A stretch of 34,110 nt of DNA from Intrasporangium sp. (GCF_030452765.1 NZ_JAKDLO010000022.1:1-34110); one strand, 5' to 3'; counted from the stretch's first letter, positions 7,475 to 16,331 are shown. The notes: generated by a model not told the origin, from the letters alone. Numbers and translations: made by a program.

Positions 7475-9472
7475 TCAGACCTCGATCCTGACGACTCGAC
7501 GCATCCAGAAGGCGCCGAGGACCAGCAGCAGGACGGCCACGAGCGCCATGACGATGCCCAGCGGGTTCGTCCACAGGCGGCTGATGTACTCGTGGTTGAC
7601 CATCATCATGTGGAAGAACAGGCCGATCGGCAGGGCGATCAGGAGGTAGGCCGACAGTCGGCCCTCGGCGGAGAGGGTGCGCACCTGCCGCTGCAGGTTC
7701 TCCCGCTCGCGCAGCGTGGCCGCTGTCGTCTTGAGTGTGTCGGCGAGGTTGCCGCCGACCTCGCGCTGGATGCGGATGGCCATGACGGCCCAGCGCATGT
7801 TGGTGCTGTCCATCCGGGTCGCCATGCGCTCGAGTGCGTCGGCGATGTCGGTCCCGATCCGCGTTTCGGCGAGGGCGCGTGAGAACTCCTTGGCGGCCGG
7901 GTCGGCGGCATCGCGCGCTACCGCGTCCAGGGCCTGCGGCAGGCCGAAACCGCTGCGCAGGCTCGTCGCGACGAGGGTGAGCACGTCCGGGAGCACCCGC
8001 TCGAAGGCGCGGGCCCGGCGGTTGGCCCGCACGTGCAGGAAGACGGTTGGCAGCATCAGCCCGAGCAGACCGCCCAGGGCGAGCCCGAGTGTGCCCCCGA
8101 TGGGCCCGCCGCCCAGCAGGAGGGCACCCAACGCGCTGCCGGTCACGACGGCGGTCGACACGATGACGAACCACTCTCCGGCTCGGAAGGGCAGGTCCGC
8201 GCGTTCGATGAGGGCCATCGTGCGCTTCGTCGACTTGCGGCCCTGCATGTAGCGGTCGCCGAAGCCGATCAGCTGCTCGCTCAGGGCCGTCGGCTGTGTC
8301 TTCGCCTTCGAGCGCGCGCCTCGGGTAGCGGCGACGTAGGTCTCGATCGACCCGACCCGTCGCTCCCGAGTGGTCTGCAGCGTGGGTGTCGTCGCGGCCA
8401 GGATCCCGGCGAACAGGGCGATGCCGACGAGCAGCAGGGCCAGCCACAGCAGCCACGGTTGGCTCTGGGCGGCCGGCAGCGGCGGCGTCGGACCTGCCAC
8501 GGTCGGCGCCGGGGCTGCCGTGGCGGGCGCAGCCGGCGCCGTGCTGCCCGCGGTGCCCGGTGCTGCAACGGAGGCGTCGAACGTGACGGACCGAGTGAAG
8601 GAGAAGGGCGTGCCCGCGGCGACGCCGGCGATCGTGAGCGTCTTGGTGCCGGTGGCCGTTCGGCGGGTGGTGACGGTGAACTGCACCTGCGCGTCGAGGG
8701 CCTTGGCCGACTCATGGAAGGCTGCGGTCACCGCCGCGGTGTTTCCGGCGGGCACGACCGAGCCGCCATTGGCCGCCGCGAATCCCTTGAGCGCGCTCGC
8801 GGCGTCGGGATCCGTCGTCTTGAACTGGACCACGTCGGATCGCACCCCTGCGGACCCAAGGGCTCTGGTGACGGTGGCACGCGCCTTGGCCCGGTCCGCG
8901 GCAATGGTGTCCGCGCCGTCACTCAGCAGGACGATGCTTCGGTCACCGGTCTTGCCCAACGCCGTCACGGCGCTGCGCATGGCGGCGTAGAGACTGGTGT
9001 CGCCGCGGGCGACGAGCCCGTCGACGACTCGTTGGGCGGCGGCGCGGTTGGTCGTGGGGGCCAGGTCGACACCCGCCGTGTCGGCGAACGTGACCACTCC
9101 GACGAGGACGTCCGCGGGGACGTCCTTCAGGTAGCGCGCGGTGGCCGTACGCACCGTCGCCATACCGGCCGCGCCCATCGAGCCGCTCGTGTCGATCACG
9201 AGCATCGCCCGGCGCTGCAGCCTGGGCGCCTGCTTGATCGTCACCGGGGCGGACCTGCCGTCGATCGTTGCCTTGACCGAGGCGGGATCCACGCGGACCG
9301 AGGACCTGCTTCTCAGGGTGAGGATGCCCGTGACGGTGGCATCCTTGGCGGCGACCTGACTGATCCCGACGGTGACCGGGTCGGCGGCCGATGCAGCGGT
9401 GGCCGGGACGGCGGCGAGCGCCAGCGCGAGGGCCATGGCTACGGCCACGCGGCGCAGGGTTGCCCGGATCAC
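7475..9472 (-). CDS. tadB: VWA domain-TadB fusion, Tad pilus platform protein
   Basis: Protein of 665 residues joining two modules. A signal peptide (about 1-29, AxA cleavage) leads to an extracytoplasmic von Willebrand A domain (about 85-255) with a complete metal site: DTSGS near residue 93, a Thr further on, and LLSDGADT. A Pro/Ala-rich linker (about 310-335) precedes a membrane helix (WLLWLALLLVGIALFAGIL), and the C-terminal half is the F domain of TadB, with VLPDVLTLVATSLRSGFG and a final helix. In the usual Tad system TadB has no VWA part. The fusion places a metal-dependent protein-binding domain outside the membrane on the pilus platform, where it could contact pilins or the cell wall (inference). 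The start overlaps tadA by ATGA. Confidence 0.88.
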   Translation of the reverse strand: MIRATLRRVAVAMALALALAAVPATAASAADPVTVGISQVAAKDATVTGILTLRSRSSVRVDPASVKATIDGRSAPVTIKQAPRLQRRAMLVIDTSGSMGAAGMATVRTATARYLKDVPADVLVGVVTFADTAGVDLAPTTNRAAAQRVVDGLVARGDTSLYAAMRSAVTALGKTGDRSIVLLSDGADTIAADRAKARATVTRALGSAGVRSDVVQFKTTDPDAASALKGFAAANGGSVVPAGNTAAVTAAFHESAKALDAQVQFTVTTRRTATGTKTLTIAGVAAGTPFSFTRSVTFDASVAAPGTAGSTAPAAPATAAPAPTVAGPTPPLPAAQSQPWLLWLALLLVGIALFAGILAATTPTLQTTRERRVGSIETYVAATRGARSKAKTQPTALSEQLIGFGDRYMQGRKSTKRTMALIERADLPFRAGEWFVIVSTAVVTGSALGALLLGGGPIGGTLGLALGGLLGLMLPTVFLHVRANRRARAFERVLPDVLTLVATSLRSGFGLPQALDAVARDAADPAAKEFSRALAETRIGTDIADALERMATRMDSTNMRWAVMAIRIQREVGGNLADTLKTTAATLRERENLQRQVRTLSAEGRLSAYLLIALPIGLFFHMMMVNHEYISRLWTNPLGIVMALVAVLLLVLGAFWMRRVVRIEV

Positions 9473-10851
9473 GACGCCCTCCGGCCGAAGAGCGAGGTGG
9501 GCAGCTCGACACCGTGGTCGGCCAGGTCCTGGGCGAACTTGGGCCGGATGCCGGTGGCCTCGAGCCGGCCCATGAAGCGGCCGGACTCGTCTCGTCCGGC
9601 CGAGTAGTCGAAGGTGAAGATGTCCTGCAGGGTGATGACGTCGGACTCCATGCCGACGACCTCGGTGATCGCCACGATACGGCGCGACCCGTCATTGAGG
9701 CGGGTCTGCTGGACGATGAGGTCGACCGCGCCGGAGACCTGCTCTCGAATGGCGCGGACCGGCAGCTCGACACCGGCCATGAGCACCATGGTCTCCAGAC
9801 GGGAGAGGCTGTCCCGTGGGCTGTTGGCGTGCACGGTCGTGATGGACCCGTCGTGGCCGGTGTTCATCGCCTGCAGCATGTCCAGGGCTGCTCCGTCGCG
9901 GACCTCGCCGACGATGATCCGGTCCGGCCGCATCCGCAGCGAGTTGCGTACCAGGTCGCGGATGGCGACGGCGCCGCGGCCCTCGACGTTGGCGGGCCGG
10001 GACTCGAGTCGCAGGACATGGTCCTGGCGCAGCTGAAGCTCGGCGGCGTCCTCGATGGTCACGATGCGCTCGTCGCCGGGCAGGAAGGAGCTGATCACGT
10101 TGAGGGTCGTCGTCTTCCCGGAACCGGTGCCGCCGGAGATGATGATGTTGCGCCGGCCGCGTACGCACGCGACGAGGAAGTCCCGGACCTCTGGCGTCAT
10201 CGTGCCGAAGCTGATCAGGTCGTCGTCGGTGAGCGGGTCGGCGGCGAACTTGCGGATGGTCAGCAGGGCACCGTCCAAGGCGATCGGAGCGACGACGGCG
10301 TTGACGCGGGAGCCGTCGGTGAGGCGGGCGTCGACCATCGGGCTCGCCTCGTCGATGCGCCGCCCGACCCGCGAGACGATCTTGTCGATGGTCCGGCGCA
10401 GGTGGGCTTCGTCGGAGAAGCGGGCGTCGACCGGGTGGATCCTGCCGGCCCGCTCGACGAAGATGCTGTCCGGGCCGTTGACCATGATCTCGGTGACATC
10501 CACGTCGCGCAGGTAGGGTTCCAGCGGTCCGTGGCCGAGGATGTCGTCCGAGACGTCCTGGGCGATCTTGGTCCGGTCCGCATGCGACAGCGGGGTCTGC
10601 TCGGAGTCGATGACCTGTTGCAGGGTGGTGCGCACCTGCGCGGCCAGCTCGCTCTCGGACAGGTGCGGGTCGTAGAGGCGCGGCCCGAGCGAGTCCACGA
10701 GTGCCTGGTGGACGCGTTCCTTGACCTGCGCGAAGGGGTCGGCCTCGCGCCGTCTGACGGCACCGGGGCCGGTTCGAATCGTGTCCGGCGTGCTGCCGAC
10801 GGCGCCCTGGACCTGTCGGGCGGCGTCGAGTCGGTCGGCGAGGGTCGTCAT
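9469..10851 (-). CDS. tadA: Tad pilus assembly/retraction ATPase TadA (CpaF)
   Basis: Hexameric secretion ATPase of 460 residues that powers Flp pilus polymerisation from the cytoplasmic side. Seen are the N-terminal domain with [10 protein letters not shown], Walker [11 protein letters not shown] near residue 240, the Asp box [12 protein letters not shown], Walker [13 protein letters not shown] and the His box [15 protein letters not shown]. Length and order match CpaF/TadA. It overlaps tadZ upstream (ATGA) and the VWA-tadB gene downstream. Confidence 0.95.
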   Translation of the reverse strand: MTTLADRLDAARQVQGAVGSTPDTIRTGPGAVRRREADPFAQVKERVHQALVDSLGPRLYDPHLSESELAAQVRTTLQQVIDSEQTPLSHADRTKIAQDVSDDILGHGPLEPYLRDVDVTEIMVNGPDSIFVERAGRIHPVDARFSDEAHLRRTIDKIVSRVGRRIDEASPMVDARLTDGSRVNAVVAPIALDGALLTIRKFAADPLTDDDLISFGTMTPEVRDFLVACVRGRRNIIISGGTGSGKTTTLNVISSFLPGDERIVTIEDAAELQLRQDHVLRLESRPANVEGRGAVAIRDLVRNSLRMRPDRIIVGEVRDGAALDMLQAMNTGHDGSITTVHANSPRDSLSRLETMVLMAGVELPVRAIREQVSGAVDLIVQQTRLNDGSRRIVAITEVVGMESDVITLQDIFTFDYSAGRDESGRFMGRLEATGIRPKFAQDLADHGVELPTSLFGRRAS

Positions 10852-12020
10852 CTGATGCTCCTGAGCAGGCTGAAGCTGCGCTTGGTGCCGTTTGGCAGCA
10901 CCTCACCGAAGCGCTGTCGGATCTCGTGGTCGCCCAGCTCTCGGATGGCCAGGGCCACCGGTCCGCGCGGTTCGTGCAGGACGATCGGCACGCCACGGTT
11001 GACCGAGGCCGGCACGGTGAGGCTGTTCGGGACGCTTGCCGCGATCTGTTGCTTCAGGGCGGTCTCGACGTCGTTCGCCGAGAGCCCGACCTTGGTGTCG
11101 GCGCGGTTGAGCACGACGCGGCGGGCCTCTCGGGCAGCGCCCAGGGCGTCGAGCGTGTTGATGGCGACCCGCAGGTTCTTGACCGCCGGGATGTCCAGAG
11201 TGGCGATGAGCAGGTTGAGGTCGCTGACGTCGAACGCCGCCAGGACGTGCTCGGTGAAGGAGGGCGGCGTGTCCACGACGATGTAGGTGTAGGTGGAACG
11301 GGCGACCCGGAGCAGCTCGAGCACCACCTCGGACGGTACCCGGTCGGCGTCGGACGGGTCGGCAGGTGCGGCGAGGACGTGCAGCCCGCTGTCCTCGTGC
11401 ACCGTGACGACGGACTCCAGTCCCTGGGCATCGAGGTGGCCGCGCATGGCGACGAGGTCGTGGATCGAGCTGTGTGGTTGCAGCTGCAGGCTGATCGCGA
11501 CGTCACCGAACATGAGGTCGAGGTCGACGAGCAGCGTCGTGGCGCCGGTGGAGGCCAGGTAGGCGGCGAGGTTGGTCGACAGGGTGGTCTTGCCGACCCC
11601 GCCCTTGGCCGAGAAGACGGTGATGACCTTGCCTTCCGCCCCGCCCGAGCCGGGCAGATGTCCGGACAGCTGCACCGTCAGGGCGGCGCTGCGACGCACC
11701 GCGTCGGCCAGGGCCCTCTGGTCGTCGGCCTGGACGACCTCCCGGACGCCGCTGCGCAGGGCCTGCGCCAGCGCGCCGACCTCGAGACGGTGCCGCAGCA
11801 GGATGACGCCCAGCGCGGGGTGGTCGACCCGGGCCCGCTCGGCCACCTCGCAGGCGTCGTCCAGGGGGATGTCCGGCCCGATGACGACGAGGTCGTGTGA
11901 CGCGTCCTGCTCGAGGGCCCGGCTGACCCGCGGGCCGGCCTGAAGCTGCACCACGTCGCCGCCCAGGGCGATCCGGTAGGTCTCGGCAGCCTCGGGGTCG
12001 TGGTCCCAGATGATCGTCAT
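10848..12020 (-). CDS. tadZ: TadZ/CpaE-like pilus localisation ATPase
   Basis: Protein of 390 residues with an atypical receiver-like N-terminal domain (about 1-125; DLVVIGPDIPLDDA, LGVILLRHRLEVG) and a MinD/ParA-type ATPase. The deviant Walker A is KGGVGKTTLS near residue 140; DLDLMFGDVA and VVDTPPSF follow. In Tad systems this protein places the pilus machine at the pole or membrane site. It overlaps cpaB by ATGA and tadA by ATGA, so it is co-translated with both. Confidence 0.9.
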   Translation of the reverse strand: MTIIWDHDPEAAETYRIALGGDVVQLQAGPRVSRALEQDASHDLVVIGPDIPLDDACEVAERARVDHPALGVILLRHRLEVGALAQALRSGVREVVQADDQRALADAVRRSAALTVQLSGHLPGSGGAEGKVITVFSAKGGVGKTTLSTNLAAYLASTGATTLLVDLDLMFGDVAISLQLQPHSSIHDLVAMRGHLDAQGLESVVTVHEDSGLHVLAAPADPSDADRVPSEVVLELLRVARSTYTYIVVDTPPSFTEHVLAAFDVSDLNLLIATLDIPAVKNLRVAINTLDALGAAREARRVVLNRADTKVGLSANDVETALKQQIAASVPNSLTVPASVNRGVPIVLHEPRGPVALAIRELGDHEIRQRFGEVLPNGTKRSFSLLRSIR

Positions 12021-12814
12021 GGCAGCACCGGCGTCTTGAAGATCGTCATGTCGTTGACCTGGGCCTTGGCGTCGAGCTTGACGTCGGAGCCGCGCAGCGC
12101 CGCATAGAGCTCGTACTCGTTGATGCCGTGGATGAGCCGGGTCGCCTGGTCGGGTTTCACGGCCACGGTGACGAGGAAGCTCGGGGCGTCCGAGGCTGTC
12201 TCGGCTTCCTTCGGGTCGCGGGTCTGGGACCGGCTGGGCGCCGAGAGGGGCGAGTCGCCCATGCCGATGACCAGGACGTCGTCGAGCAGGACGCTCGTGC
12301 CCTGCAGGTCGGCCTCGTTGATCGCCTTGGACTTCGCGTCCTGACCGATCGCCTTGATCTGGTACGAGGAGTAGATCGCGATGTGTGACCCGGGCGTGAC
12401 GAACTTGCCGACGCGGGCCGGGTCCTTGAGCTGGACCGAGACGGCGAGCATGCCCGAGGGCACCTCGATCGCCTTGGTGCCGACCGGCTGGGACCCGAAC
12501 CGTGCGCTGAGCAGGTACTCACCGGGTTGCACGTCGGACAGGGCGAGCAATGCGTTGTTGTCCGCGTCGATGCTCTGCAGGGCGCCGGCCGGCAGGGCCG
12601 CGCCGGCCACCCTGGTCTTCGTGATGAGCTCGGTGCGTTCGGCGTCCTTGAGCGTCGTGCCGGCGGGGATGAGCTTGTCCGCCACCCACACCGTCTCCGG
12701 CTGGGCGGCCGCGATGGCCCGGTTGTCCGCGTTCCTGGCGTAGACCAGCACGAGTGCTCCGCCGCTCACCGCGAGGATGGCCGCGACGATCACCGCGACG
12801 ATGCGTCGGTTCAT
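12017..12814 (-). CDS. cpaB: CpaB/RcpC-like Flp pilus assembly protein with SAF domain
   Basis: Protein of 265 residues anchored by an N-terminal helix (residues 5-27) and otherwise extracytoplasmic. The SAF domain (about 42-110) shows VWVADKLIPAGTTL and QPGEYLLSARFG; the RcpC-type domain follows (MLAVSVQLKDPARVGKFVTPG, VLLDDVLVIGMG). In Gram-negatives RcpC supports the outer secretin; this lineage has no outer membrane, so a wall-facing assembly role is inferred. The ATG at 12814 has GGGAGAA upstream. The plus-strand frames across this gene are shadows. Confidence 0.88.
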   Translation of the reverse strand: MNRRIVAVIVAAILAVSGGALVLVYARNADNRAIAAAQPETVWVADKLIPAGTTLKDAERTELITKTRVAGAALPAGALQSIDADNNALLALSDVQPGEYLLSARFGSQPVGTKAIEVPSGMLAVSVQLKDPARVGKFVTPGSHIAIYSSYQIKAIGQDAKSKAINEADLQGTSVLLDDVLVIGMGDSPLSAPSRSQTRDPKEAETASDAPSFLVTVAVKPDQATRLIHGINEYELYAALRGSDVKLDAKAQVNDMTIFKTPVLP

Positions 12815-12846
12815 TGTTTGCTTCTCCCAGATGGTGTGGATCGGGG

Positions 12847-14121
12847 TCAGCCGGCTGGCGTGACCACGTTGGCGCCCCGCGAGGGGCCGGTGCCGATGGG
12901 CGTGTCGGCAGGCATGAGACCGGAGGTGAACCAGCCCCAGATGTAGCTGACGGAGCCGTTGCACTTGCCCGTGCAGACCCCTGCCGGCTGCTTGAACGCT
13001 GCGTAGGACTGCGGCTTCGCCGCGGGCACCTGCTCGTATCCGGCCAGGTAGAAGGAGGCGATGCCGGAGAGCCCGAACGAGCCGCCGGAGCCCGTGCCGG
13101 AGGCGGAGTCCGCGATCGGGATGTAGACCTCGGTGCCCACGTACTTGGCGATGGCGTTGTTGTCCTTGCACGAGCCGGGGGCCGAGGCCCCGGTCGAGCC
13201 CGGGACGTTCCCGGCGTCGGCGAAGGTCACCGTGCACGGTCCGGTCGGGTCGATCCAGCCGAACCCGCCGGGGTAGTACTTGCCGGGACCGGTATCGCAC
13301 TTGTGGTCGCCGGAGTCGTGGGCGAAGATCCCCGTCGCGTAGCCGCCGGCTGCGATCTCGGCAGGCAGGGGCGTGCTGGAGTCCCCGGGGGCCGGTGAGT
13401 AGGGCGGGCCGGGAGCGTACTTGCGGCCCGGGACACCGTCGACCTCCGTCTTCTTGGCCCACTCGCAGTAGCCGATGACCAATGGCAGGGTCGCTCCCGT
13501 GCTTCCCGCCGGCCCCCAGGCCGCGCGGGCGCATGCCGACACGGACGTGTCCGCGCCGCCTCCGGTCAGCATCTGCGAGAAGTATCTGGGCAGGACGGTG
13601 TCGTCCGGTTCGGTCGACCTGGTCAGCGTGTAGGTCTCGACGTAGGGGACCGATGCCCCGCTGCCCGAGGTCAGCCAGCTCGGCAGCGGCGGGCACTCGG
13701 CAAGGTCGGTGATCGATGCGTTGGTCGTGGCCGAGCTGCACTCGGGCAGGGTGGGCACCTCGCGGCCACACATCCCGTTGGCCGCGTCGGACCGCGACTG
13801 GAGCTGGGCCAGTCCGTCGCGCCCGGCGTTGAGCCCGGCCAGCGCTTCGAGGCTCGCCTTCTCCGGGCCCGAGTCGGCACAGTCGGCCGAGTTCTCGGCG
13901 CAGGCCTGGGCCAGTGCCAGGGACGTGGCGTCCGCGCCGTTCTGCAACTGGCGCCGTTCGAGCATGATGCTGCCCACGTCGACGCTGAGGGCGAGCATGC
14001 CCATGACGACCCCGCTCGCCAGCAGGATGGCGAACAGTGTGGCCACGCCGCCGCGCTCGCGTCGGCGCTGTCGCGAGGACTCGGCCTCGCCCCTCGGGCC
14101 GGTGCTGCTCAGCCGCCGCAT
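12847..14121 (-). CDS. tadG: TadG-like Flp pilus-associated protein
   Basis: Protein of 424 residues. The basic head and RERGGVATLFAILLASGV, followed by LALSVDVGSIMLERRQLQNGAD, are the hallmark of the TadG N-terminal domain (putative Flp pilus-assembly). The hydrophobic helix spans about residues 26-48. The rest is Gly/Ser/Pro-rich with about a dozen Cys, pointing to an exported, disulfide-containing body, and has no domain I recognise. It lacks the Glu at position +5 after the Gly that marks cleaved pseudopilins. It overlaps tadE by 13 bp. Confidence 0.82.
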   Translation of the reverse strand: MRRLSSTGPRGEAESSRQRRRERGGVATLFAILLASGVVMGMLALSVDVGSIMLERRQLQNGADATSLALAQACAENSADCADSGPEKASLEALAGLNAGRDGLAQLQSRSDAANGMCGREVPTLPECSSATTNASITDLAECPPLPSWLTSGSGASVPYVETYTLTRSTEPDDTVLPRYFSQMLTGGGADTSVSACARAAWGPAGSTGATLPLVIGYCEWAKKTEVDGVPGRKYAPGPPYSPAPGDSSTPLPAEIAAGGYATGIFAHDSGDHKCDTGPGKYYPGGFGWIDPTGPCTVTFADAGNVPGSTGASAPGSCKDNNAIAKYVGTEVYIPIADSASGTGSGGSFGLSGIASFYLAGYEQVPAAKPQSYAAFKQPAGVCTGKCNGSVSYIWGWFTSGLMPADTPIGTGPSRGANVVTPAG

Positions 14122-14528
14122 TTCATCACCGCCGTCGAGGAGAGGCTGGTCGGCAGGGCAGCACCCGCGCCGACCATGCTCAGCGCCGGCTGGAGCAGGA
14201 TCCAGTCGAACGTCGCCCGGGCCGTCACGGTTGCGTTGCCCCCTCCGGAGGCGGGGCAGATGGTGGGTGTGTCGACGGAGAGCCCGCCGATGCCCGGCGC
14301 CGATGCCGCGGCTCGCGCCTGGATGTCACCGGCGCTGATCGAGCTGACGACGGCTGCCCGGGCTCCTTCGCGGGCCGCGTTGGTCAGCTCGATCTGGGTG
14401 AAGAACGCCCGGCCGAAGTCGACGATCCCGGCGATGACGAGGAACATCAACGGCAGCAGCAGGGCGAACTCCACTGCTGCGGCGCCGCGCTCGGCTCCGC
14501 GAGCGCGCAGGCTACGAACGAGCCTCAT
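14109..14528 (-). CDS. tadE: TadE-like pseudopilin
   Basis: Protein of 139 residues with the prepilin-like segment ERGAAAVEFALLLPLMF: cleavage after Gly would put Glu at +5 of the mature chain, as in Flp-type pilins. It continues with the family pattern VDFGRAFFTQIELTNAAREGAR. It is a minor pilus component or assembly factor in the membrane. The longer spacer upstream (158 bp to flp) holds a repeat array and a hairpin that may set its level below that of flp. Confidence 0.9.
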   Translation of the reverse strand: MRLVRSLRARGAERGAAAVEFALLLPLMFLVIAGIVDFGRAFFTQIELTNAAREGARAAVVSSISAGDIQARAAASAPGIGGLSVDTPTICPASGGGNATVTARATFDWILLQPALSMVGAGAALPTSLSSTAVMKCGG

Positions 14529-14550
14529 GACCCTACCCCTGACTATTTTG

Positions 14551-14590
14551 TCTTGCGTGGTCTTACGCGGTCTTGCATGGCGTTGCGTGG
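14551..14590 (-). repeat. Degenerate 10-bp tandem repeat between flp and tadE
   Basis: Four consecutive 10-bp units, TCTTGCGTGG, TCTTACGCGG, TCTTGCATGG and CGTTGCGTGG (plus-strand reading), differ by one or two bases. Looser copies continue to about 14625. They lie in the flp-tadE spacer just after the likely intercistronic hairpin and before the tadE start. No coding use is seen. Confidence 0.75.
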
Positions 14591-14640
14591 TTGCCGCGTG
14601 GTCTTGCCGGCTCCGTCTTGCCTGGTCAAGCGACCGGCGA

Positions 14641-14671
14641 CGCGGCCCTCGCCCCCCGCACGAGGGCCGCG
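14641..14671 (-). terminator. Perfect hairpin after flp
   Basis: CGCGGCCCTCG (14641-14651) and CGAGGGCCGCG (14661-14671) form an 11-bp perfect stem with a 9-nt loop, starting 15 bp after the flp stop. No T-run follows. It is probably a partial terminator or RNA end-stabiliser that gives more flp than downstream mRNA, as expected for a major pilin. Confidence 0.65.
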
Positions 14672-14686
14672 TCGGCGATGCTCAGG

Positions 14687-14875
14687 TCACGGGGTTCCGC
14701 TGATCTTGCTCGAGACCTCCGTGAAGGCGGCGTTGATCTGGCCACCGAGGGTCACGACGATGCCGACGATGACGGCGGCGATCAGCGCGACGAGCAGGCC
14801 GTACTCGACGGCGGTGGCGCCCTTGTCCTTCTGGACGTTGACGCGGGTCTGGATCCTGGCAGCGAGCTTGGTCAT
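14687..14875 (-). CDS. flp: Flp/Fap-type major pilin
   Basis: Pilin precursor of 62 residues. A basic leader ends in DKG, followed by ATAVEYGLLVALIAAVIVG. Cleavage after Gly by the prepilin peptidase leaves Glu at +5 and Tyr at +6 of the mature chain, the diagnostic Flp motif, then a single hydrophobic helix and a short tail. The ATG at 14875 has GGAGGAA at ideal spacing; an ATG five codons upstream would overlap this ribosome site. It is first in the tad operon and separated from tadE by a hairpin. Confidence 0.95.
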   Translation of the reverse strand: MTKLAARIQTRVNVQKDKGATAVEYGLLVALIAAVIVGIVVTLGGQINAAFTEVSSKISGTP

Positions 14876-15218
14876 GTGAGTTTCCTCCATGTTTGGAGGG
14901 GTTCACCCGGTGTGTACCCCTGACAAACCAGGACATTAGGCGACCCAGCACACACTTGTCCTTGAAATGGCAAAGACTTGTTAAAGACTTCGTAAAGTTT
15001 TTTTTCAGACCTGCCAGTGTCCAGTTTGTGGTATGCGCCCGGATTGCGCGCCATGTCCCAGACAGCCCGAGGACGCGCTCCAACCAGCCCCCCAGCAGTC
15101 GGGTACCGGCCGGCTCACGTCCAGCCCCGGGTGCCTCGGCTCGCGGTGCATTCCGGGACAATCGAGACAAGGCTGCGCGAGGATGGGGCGGATCGACACC
15201 CGACCCGAGGAGCTCCAC
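14876..15218. other. Divergent control region between flp and prepilin peptidase
   Basis: This 343-bp spacer is the most AT-rich stretch near the operon. On its flp side it holds the flp leader, a promoter-like pair and 11-bp direct repeats, listed separately. A T-run (8 T) is at 14998-15005. The right half (about 15010-15218) has an open frame continuous with the peptidase, but its Cys/Pro-rich translation resembles no protein; I treat it as untranslated. No RNA gene was recognised. Confidence 0.6.
14933..14998 (-). promoter_or_regulatory. flp promoter with 11-bp direct repeats
   Basis: On the minus strand, TAATGT (14938-14933) fits an actinobacterial -10 box, with AGGACA as a poor -35 about 18 bp upstream. 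This places the RNA start near 14926, about 50 bases before the flp ATG. Behind it lie 11-bp units in phase on the plus strand: CTTGTCCTTGA (14955), AATGGCAAAGA (14966), CTTGTTAAAGA (14977) and CTTCGTAAAGT (14988); the last two are clearest. Such spacing suits OmpR/PhoB-type regulators, though no such gene is in the window. Confidence 0.5.
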
Positions 15219-15902
15219 ATGCCGGCCCCCGTCGCCTACGCCCTGCTCGTGATCGCGGGTGTCGTGGCTGGGCTCGTCATCGAGTCCCGGCTCCGGCAAC
15301 GCTCCTACCGGCTCGACGAGGAGCGTTCATTCCCAACGAGATTCACCGCCTGGGTCGCCCCTGTCACCGGGGTCCTGACCGCCGCCACCTGGTGGGCGAC
15401 CTCGCCAGGAATGCCAGTCCTGGTCCCCGTCGTCTACCTCGCGTCGACCTGGGTCATGGTGGTCCTCGCCGTCATCGATCTCGACGTGCACCGCCTCCCG
15501 GACAGGATCCAGCTGCCCGCCTACCCGGTCCTGCTCGTCCTCCTGGCCCTGTGCTCGTGGTCCACCGACGGCTGGGACGACCTGCTCCGTGCGGTTCTTG
15601 CCGGGCTCGCTTTGTTCGCAGCCTATTTCGTGCTCGTCCTCGTCGCGCCGGGAGGGGGTATGGGCCTCGGGGATGCCAAGCTCTCCGGTCTGCTCGGGCT
15701 CCTTCTCGGCTGGCTCTCCTGGGCGCACGTCATCTTCGCGACCCTGACCACCTTCCTGCTCGGCGGGGTCGTGGCGGTCACGCTCCTGATCGTCCAACGT
15801 GCCGGACGCCGCACCGAGTTCGCTTATGGTCCAGTGATGCTCGCATCCGCTGCAGTGACGGTCGTCGTGCTCTCAGGCCCCTTCATCGACCTCGTCAGGT
15901 GA
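15219..15902 (+). CDS. Prepilin peptidase (A24 family)
   Basis: Membrane aspartic peptidase of 227 residues that removes prepilin leaders. Both catalytic Asp motifs are visible: VIDLDVHRLPDRI near residue 90, and GGGMGLGDAKLSG near residue 150. Six to seven hydrophobic helices span the chain. The N-terminal methylase domain of PilD-type enzymes is absent, as in peptidases serving Flp pilins. The ATG at 15219 has GAGGAG seven bases upstream; an earlier ATG at 15183 is in frame but adds a polar head. It is divergent from flp, and its expected substrates are Flp and TadE. Confidence 0.92.
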   Translation: MPAPVAYALLVIAGVVAGLVIESRLRQRSYRLDEERSFPTRFTAWVAPVTGVLTAATWWATSPGMPVLVPVVYLASTWVMVVLAVIDLDVHRLPDRIQLPAYPVLLVLLALCSWSTDGWDDLLRAVLAGLALFAAYFVLVLVAPGGGMGLGDAKLSGLLGLLLGWLSWAHVIFATLTTFLLGGVVAVTLLIVQRAGRRTEFAYGPVMLASAAVTVVVLSGPFIDLVR

Positions 15903-15923
15903 GGTGACACCGTGAGCGAGCCC

Positions 15924-16331
15924 TCAGCGCCAGGCGTCGGGGCTGGGCCGGCAGAGGCAGAACGGGTGCCCGGCCGGGTCCGCATAGATTCGGAAACCGC
16001 CCTCGTGGCCGGGTCGGGGGTCGGTGGTCGGGTCGAGCGCTCGGCCGCCGAGCTCGAGGATCCGGGTGTGGGCGCCCCGCACGTCTGCCACCATGAAGTC
16101 GATGTGGGCCTGCTGCCCGCCCCCGTGCCACTGCGGTGGCTCGTGGTCGGGGGCGTGCTGGAAGGCGAGGTCTGGTCCATCCCAGTGCAGCGACACCCAG
16201 TCCCCCTCCGTGTCCGCGTCGATCTCGCCGCCCAGCAGTCCAGCGTAGAAGCCAGCCAGCCCGACCGGGTCGCGACAGTCGAAGGCGATGTTCCCGAAGC
16301 TCAGCTTGGCACCCGAGGTAGGTTCGCTCAT
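15924..16331 (-). CDS. VOC superfamily (glyoxalase-like) protein
   Basis: Protein of 135 residues with two beta-alpha-beta-beta-beta modules of the vicinal oxygen chelate fold. LSFGNIAFDCRDPVGLAGFYAGLLG opens the first; HIDFMVADVRGAHTRILELG opens the second; YADPAGHPFCLCRPS closes it. It resembles the glyoxalase-like/bleomycin-resistance group; the substrate is unknown. The ATG at 16331 has AGGAG seven bases upstream. The 173-bp region before it (16332-16504) has no gene but holds two short dyads: CGAGCG-4-CGCTCG (16353-16368), close to the ribosome site, and TCACC-2-GGTGA (16451-16462), which may control it. Confidence 0.82.
   Translation of the reverse strand: MSEPTSGAKLSFGNIAFDCRDPVGLAGFYAGLLGGEIDADTEGDWVSLHWDGPDLAFQHAPDHEPPQWHGGGQQAHIDFMVADVRGAHTRILELGGRALDPTTDPRPGHEGGFRIYADPAGHPFCLCRPSPDAWR

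Noticed and set aside
15033-15218. N-terminal extension of the prepilin peptidase
   Set aside because: The frame is open, but the translation is Cys/Pro/Arg-rich, and the ATG at 15219 has a proper ribosome site and begins the first membrane helix.
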